Source: JBLNBQ01 sp050260095 | GTDB taxonomy: Bacteria > Bacillota > UBA5301 > DYFA01 | Assembly (NCBI GenBank): GCA_050260095.1 | Contig: JBLNBQ010000152.1 | Location: forward strand, 1 to 8,995 | Direction of reading: 5' to 3' | Length of the DNA stretch: 8,995 nt | Position numbers and translations under genes: made by a program | The notes under the pieces: model-generated | The model's database searches: none | What the model saw: only the letters and a program-made list of their open reading frames with translations | Told to the model about the DNA's origin: nothing | Shown: piece after piece, positions 6,699-8,995 of the stretch | How the letters are laid out: each line of letters starts with the position of its first letter | Position numbering within the stretch: position 1 is the stretch's first letter

Positions 6699-6731
6699 GG
6701 CAGAAGAGACATCTTCTGCCATTTCTTCTTT
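6699..6731 (+). terminator. Rho-independent-like terminator after nfo
   Basis: A perfect 9-bp inverted repeat (GGCAGAAGA, loop GACA, TCTTCTGCC at 6699-6720) is followed by the T-rich run ATTTCTTCTTT (6721-6731). The T tract is interrupted by C residues, so efficiency may be moderate. It stands 42 nt after the nfo stop and 18 nt before the next start, which separates the seven-gene block from the hydrolase gene. No convincing promoter for the next gene was seen in 6657-6749; one could overlap this hairpin. Confidence 0.75.
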
Positions 6732-6749
6732 CCGGGAGGCGAGGCGCGG

Positions 6750-7625
6750 TTGAGGAACAGCCTGCGTGCGGCGGTGGCCCTTGCTTTCTGCCTGCTGTGT
6801 GCGGGGCCCTCGCTGTCGGCTGAGACGGCGATCTACGTGGTCCAGCCCGGCGACACGCTCTATTCTCTGGCGAAGCGTTATGACACGACCGTGGCGGCAC
6901 TGGTGGAGGCCAACGGCCTCGACGCCTCATACCTCATCCGGGTCGGGCAGAAGCTCCGGGTGCCCGGGGCGGAGGTGAAGCCGGCGCCGACCGGGTCGGC
7001 GCCCAAAGCCACCGGGTCGCCGGCGGGTTTCGACGGAAAGGGCGCGCGGGTGCGCAGCGCCGAGGAGGCAGCCGCCCTCTTTCACGCCGGCGTGGAGCGC
7101 GGCGCGGTCATCGGCCGGCCGCCGGCTCCGGTCGCCTCGCCGGCCGTCCCGGCGGCGCGCCCGGCCGTTCAGGCGGCTCCCCCGGCCGCCCAGACGCCGC
7201 CGGCGGCCGCCGCGCCCGCGCCGGCCACCGCGGCCCCTGCGGCCTCCGGCAGGGTCATCGAGGTCACCGACGAGGAGCGCCTGCTCCTGGCCCGCCTAGT
7301 CATGGCGGAGGCGGGCAACGAGCCGGCCTTGGGGCAGTTGGGAGTGGCGGCGGTGGTCGTCAACCGGGTCCGCCATCCGGCCTTCCCGAAGTCGGTCGAG
7401 GCCGTGGTCGATGAACCGGGGCAGTTCAAGTCGGTGGAACTCGGGCGGCTGGCAAACCTGGTGCCGGATGAGGCGGTGCTCGCGGTGGTCGACCGGGCCC
7501 TGGCCGGCGAGGATCCGACGGGCGGCGCCCTCTTCTTCTACAACCCGGCGAAGTCAGTGGCCCTGGATTTCTGGAAGACCCGGCCGGTGACCGCGGTGAT
7601 CGGCGGGCACAACTTCGCGCGCTGA
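6750..7625 (+). CDS. Secreted LysM + SleB-type cell wall hydrolase
   Basis: This is a 291-residue exported peptidoglycan hydrolase. A signal peptide (about 1-24, basic MRNSLR then a hydrophobic core, likely cut after SLSA) leads to one LysM domain (28-72, YVVQPGDTLYSLAKRY... to RVGQKLRVP) that should bind GlcNAc chains. A middle segment and a Pro/Ala-rich linker (about 128-168) follow. The C-terminal Hydrolase_2 (SleB/CwlJ) domain (about 170-291) has the catalytic glutamate Glu187 in RLVMAEAGNEP, then VAAVVVNRVRHPAFP, FFYNPAKS and a terminal IGGHNFAR. SleB family members act as lytic transglycosylases on spore cortex during germination. Bacillus SleB carries a PG_binding_1 domain instead of LysM, so a role in the vegetative or mother-cell wall is also possible. 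The TTG start is backed by GGGAGG at 6734-6739. The gene lies between a terminator and the deacetylase-like gene. Confidence 0.9.
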   Translation: MRNSLRAAVALAFCLLCAGPSLSAETAIYVVQPGDTLYSLAKRYDTTVAALVEANGLDASYLIRVGQKLRVPGAEVKPAPTGSAPKATGSPAGFDGKGARVRSAEEAAALFHAGVERGAVIGRPPAPVASPAVPAARPAVQAAPPAAQTPPAAAAPAPATAAPAASGRVIEVTDEERLLLARLVMAEAGNEPALGQLGVAAVVVNRVRHPAFPKSVEAVVDEPGQFKSVELGRLANLVPDEAVLAVVDRALAGEDPTGGALFFYNPAKSVALDFWKTRPVTAVIGGHNFAR

Positions 7626-7631
7626 CCATTA

Positions 7632-7669
7632 GTTCCCCTCTGCCGCATAGACATCAGGCAGGGGGGAGC
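7632..7669 (+). promoter_or_regulatory. 13-bp hairpin covering the ribosome binding site of the downstream gene
   Basis: The left arm (7632-7644) pairs with the right arm (7657-7669) over 13 bp including two G-U pairs, around a 12-nt loop (7645-7656). The right arm contains the G-run AGGGGGGAG that is the only Shine-Dalgarno before the ATG at 7673, so folding would block initiation. No T tract follows, which argues against a simple terminator. It could be a translational switch, an operator at the DNA level, or a stabiliser of the upstream mRNA. The pairing is seen directly; any regulatory function is inferred. Confidence 0.5.
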
Positions 7670-7672
7670 GCG

Positions 7673-8995
7673 ATGGTGATCATCGATCTGAGAGGTCGGG
7701 GTCGTCTGGCGGCCGCCGGCCTCCTTCTTTTGCTGGTCGTGGCGATCCTGCTGCGCGGCGCCGGCCAGGCGGTGCGGCTGGCGCGGGAGGCGCTGGCGCC
7801 GCCTCCGGCCGCCATCCGGAAGGTGGCCCGGCCCGACCGGGTCGTCGCGCTCACCTTCGACGCGGCGTTTGGCGTGGAGGACGCGCCGGCCATCGTGGAG
7901 GCGCTGGCCAAAGCCGGCCTGCCCGCCACCTTCTTCGTCACCGGCGGGTGGCTGGAGCGCCAGGCCGGCCTGGCGGCCCGCCTGCCGGCGCTCGGCTGCG
8001 AAGTGGGCAACGCGACCTTCAGCTACCTGCACCTGGACGTTCTCGGGCCGGAGGGGCTGCGGGAGGAGCTGCGCCGCACGGAGGCCTTGATCCAGCGGCA
8101 CACCAAGAAGAAGCCCGAACTCTTCCGGCCGCCCTTCGGGGAGGAGAGCCCCGAAACGCTGGCCATCGCCCACGAACAGGGCTACCGCACCGTCCTGTGG
8201 ACAGTGGACACCCTGGACTGGCGCAACCCCAGCCCGGGCTTCATCGCCGCCCGCGTCGAACGGCACCTTGCGCCGGGGACCATCTTCCGCTTCAGCACCG
8301 CCGGGCGCCATACGGCCGCCGCTCTGCCGGAGATCGCCCGGCTCCTCGCCCGGCGGGGCTACCGGGCGGTCCGCCTCTCCGACCTCCTCCTGCGGGAGGA
8401 CAGCTACGTCGACGGGCGCACAGGGGAACAGCGGCCCCTGCCCGGCACCCGTCCGGGGGAGCGGCCGGTGCTGGTCGACTGGTGGCGGCGCTGGCGGGTG
8501 GGCGTCCGGCCCGGCGTGACGCTGGCGGGGCGGCCGATGGCCGGGCTTCTGCCGGAGGAAGTGCGCCGCGAAGTCGAGGAACTGGCCCGGCAGGTTGACC
8601 GGCCGGCTGTGCCGGCCCGGTGGGATCCGGCGGGCGGGGTGGTGAGGCCCGAGCGCCCGGGACAGCGCCTCAACGTGCCCGAGACGGTGCGAGCCGTTCT
8701 CGAGGCCGACCGCAACACCGCCGTCCAGCCACTGGTGAGTCCAATTGCCCCGGCGGTCGTCTCCGGGATGTTCAACGCCGTGTACCAAGGGAGGCCCGAC
8801 GGGCGCCGGGCGGCCCTCATGTTCAACGTCTCGTGGGGGAACGAGGTGCTGCCGCAGCTTCTGGCGGAACTGGACCGGGCGAAGGTGAAGGCCACCTTCT
8901 TCGTGGAAGGCAGGTGGGCCGAACGCTTCCCGGACCTGCTGCGGAGCATCGGCGAGCGGGGGCACTGCCTGGGAAGCCACGCTTACCGGCACGTC
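7673..8995 (+). CDS. Membrane-anchored tandem NodB-domain (polysaccharide deacetylase-like) protein, 3' partial
   Basis: The frame is open from the ATG at 7673 to the right edge (441 codons, no stop), so the C-terminus is missing. An N-terminal membrane helix (about 12-28) is followed by a PdaB-like NodB domain (about 55-245). It keeps TFD63, RPPFG (152-156) and DTLDW (179-183), but the motif-2 histidines read Ala114 and Tyr118 (GNATFSY) and the late histidine is Ser208. Residues about 276-361 (GVTLAGRPMAGLLPEEV to PGQRLNVPETV) resemble the PG_binding_4 domain found in VanW-type proteins. A second NodB domain starts near 380 with MFNVSWGNEVLPQLL and KATFFVEGRW, like the B. subtilis sporulation protein YlxY. 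It has Asn385 where active enzymes have Asp, but keeps His436 and His440 (GSHAYRH). The first domain is probably not a working deacetylase; it may bind glycan. AGGGGG at 7660-7665 supports the start; a GTG at 7676 is an alternative. Confidence 0.85.
   Translation, partial: MVIIDLRGRGRLAAAGLLLLLVVAILLRGAGQAVRLAREALAPPPAAIRKVARPDRVVALTFDAAFGVEDAPAIVEALAKAGLPATFFVTGGWLERQAGLAARLPALGCEVGNATFSYLHLDVLGPEGLREELRRTEALIQRHTKKKPELFRPPFGEESPETLAIAHEQGYRTVLWTVDTLDWRNPSPGFIAARVERHLAPGTIFRFSTAGRHTAAALPEIARLLARRGYRAVRLSDLLLREDSYVDGRTGEQRPLPGTRPGERPVLVDWWRRWRVGVRPGVTLAGRPMAGLLPEEVRREVEELARQVDRPAVPARWDPAGGVVRPERPGQRLNVPETVRAVLEADRNTAVQPLVSPIAPAVVSGMFNAVYQGRPDGRRAALMFNVSWGNEVLPQLLAELDRAKVKATFFVEGRWAERFPDLLRSIGERGHCLGSHAYRHV

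Noticed and set aside
7646..7654. CATAGACAT as a sigma-E/sigma-K-like -10 element before the NodB gene
   Set aside because: Only a partial match, with no convincing -35 element at the right distance; it also lies in the loop of the hairpin, so it is not reported as a promoter.
7538..8992. Long minus-strand open frame (484 codons) at the right end
   Set aside because: It is antisense to the tandem NodB gene, whose + frame shows clear domain motifs. The minus translation is low-complexity Pro/Gly/Arg/His sequence.

Overview
The window is a single-strand, tightly packed gene block from an endospore-forming bacterium of very high G+C content (roughly 70% by eye). SpoIVB, Spo0A, a SleB-type hydrolase and sporulation-type polysaccharide deacetylase domains place it in the Bacillota. 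The G+C level and frequent GTG/TTG starts suggest a high-GC lineage such as the Symbiobacterium, Thermaerobacter or Limnochorda groups. The exact taxon cannot be read from the sequence. All nine genes are on the + strand.

Positions 2-6656 hold seven genes in a probable operon. spoIVB is cut at its 5' end by the window edge. It is followed by spo0A (gap about 35 nt), a SteA-like gene (14 nt), a SteB/MctB-like gene (15 nt), then a family-2 glycosyltransferase, an MraY/WecA-like glycosyl-1-phosphate transferase and deoxyribonuclease IV. The last three each overlap the gene before them by 4 nt (ATGA, ATGA, GTGA). A hairpin plus T-rich tract at 6699-6731 ends the block. A candidate sigma-H-type promoter for spo0A lies across the 3' end of spoIVB.

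Positions 6750-8995 hold two envelope genes: a secreted LysM + SleB-like cell wall hydrolase, and a membrane-anchored protein with two NodB (polysaccharide deacetylase) domains that runs off the right edge. A 13-bp hairpin between them buries the ribosome binding site of the deacetylase-like gene.

The genes share a theme. Spo0A commits the cell to sporulation. SpoIVB carries the late forespore-to-mother-cell signal. SteA/SteB homologues act in septal wall hydrolysis and cell separation in Corynebacterium. The two glycosyltransferases look like a small lipid-linked sugar module. SleB and deacetylase proteins act on spore or cell wall peptidoglycan, and Nfo repairs abasic sites, a known need in spores. 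The least ordinary item is the last gene. Its first NodB domain has lost all the usual metal/catalytic histidines, its second has lost the motif-1 aspartate, and a PG_binding_4-like segment appears to lie between them.
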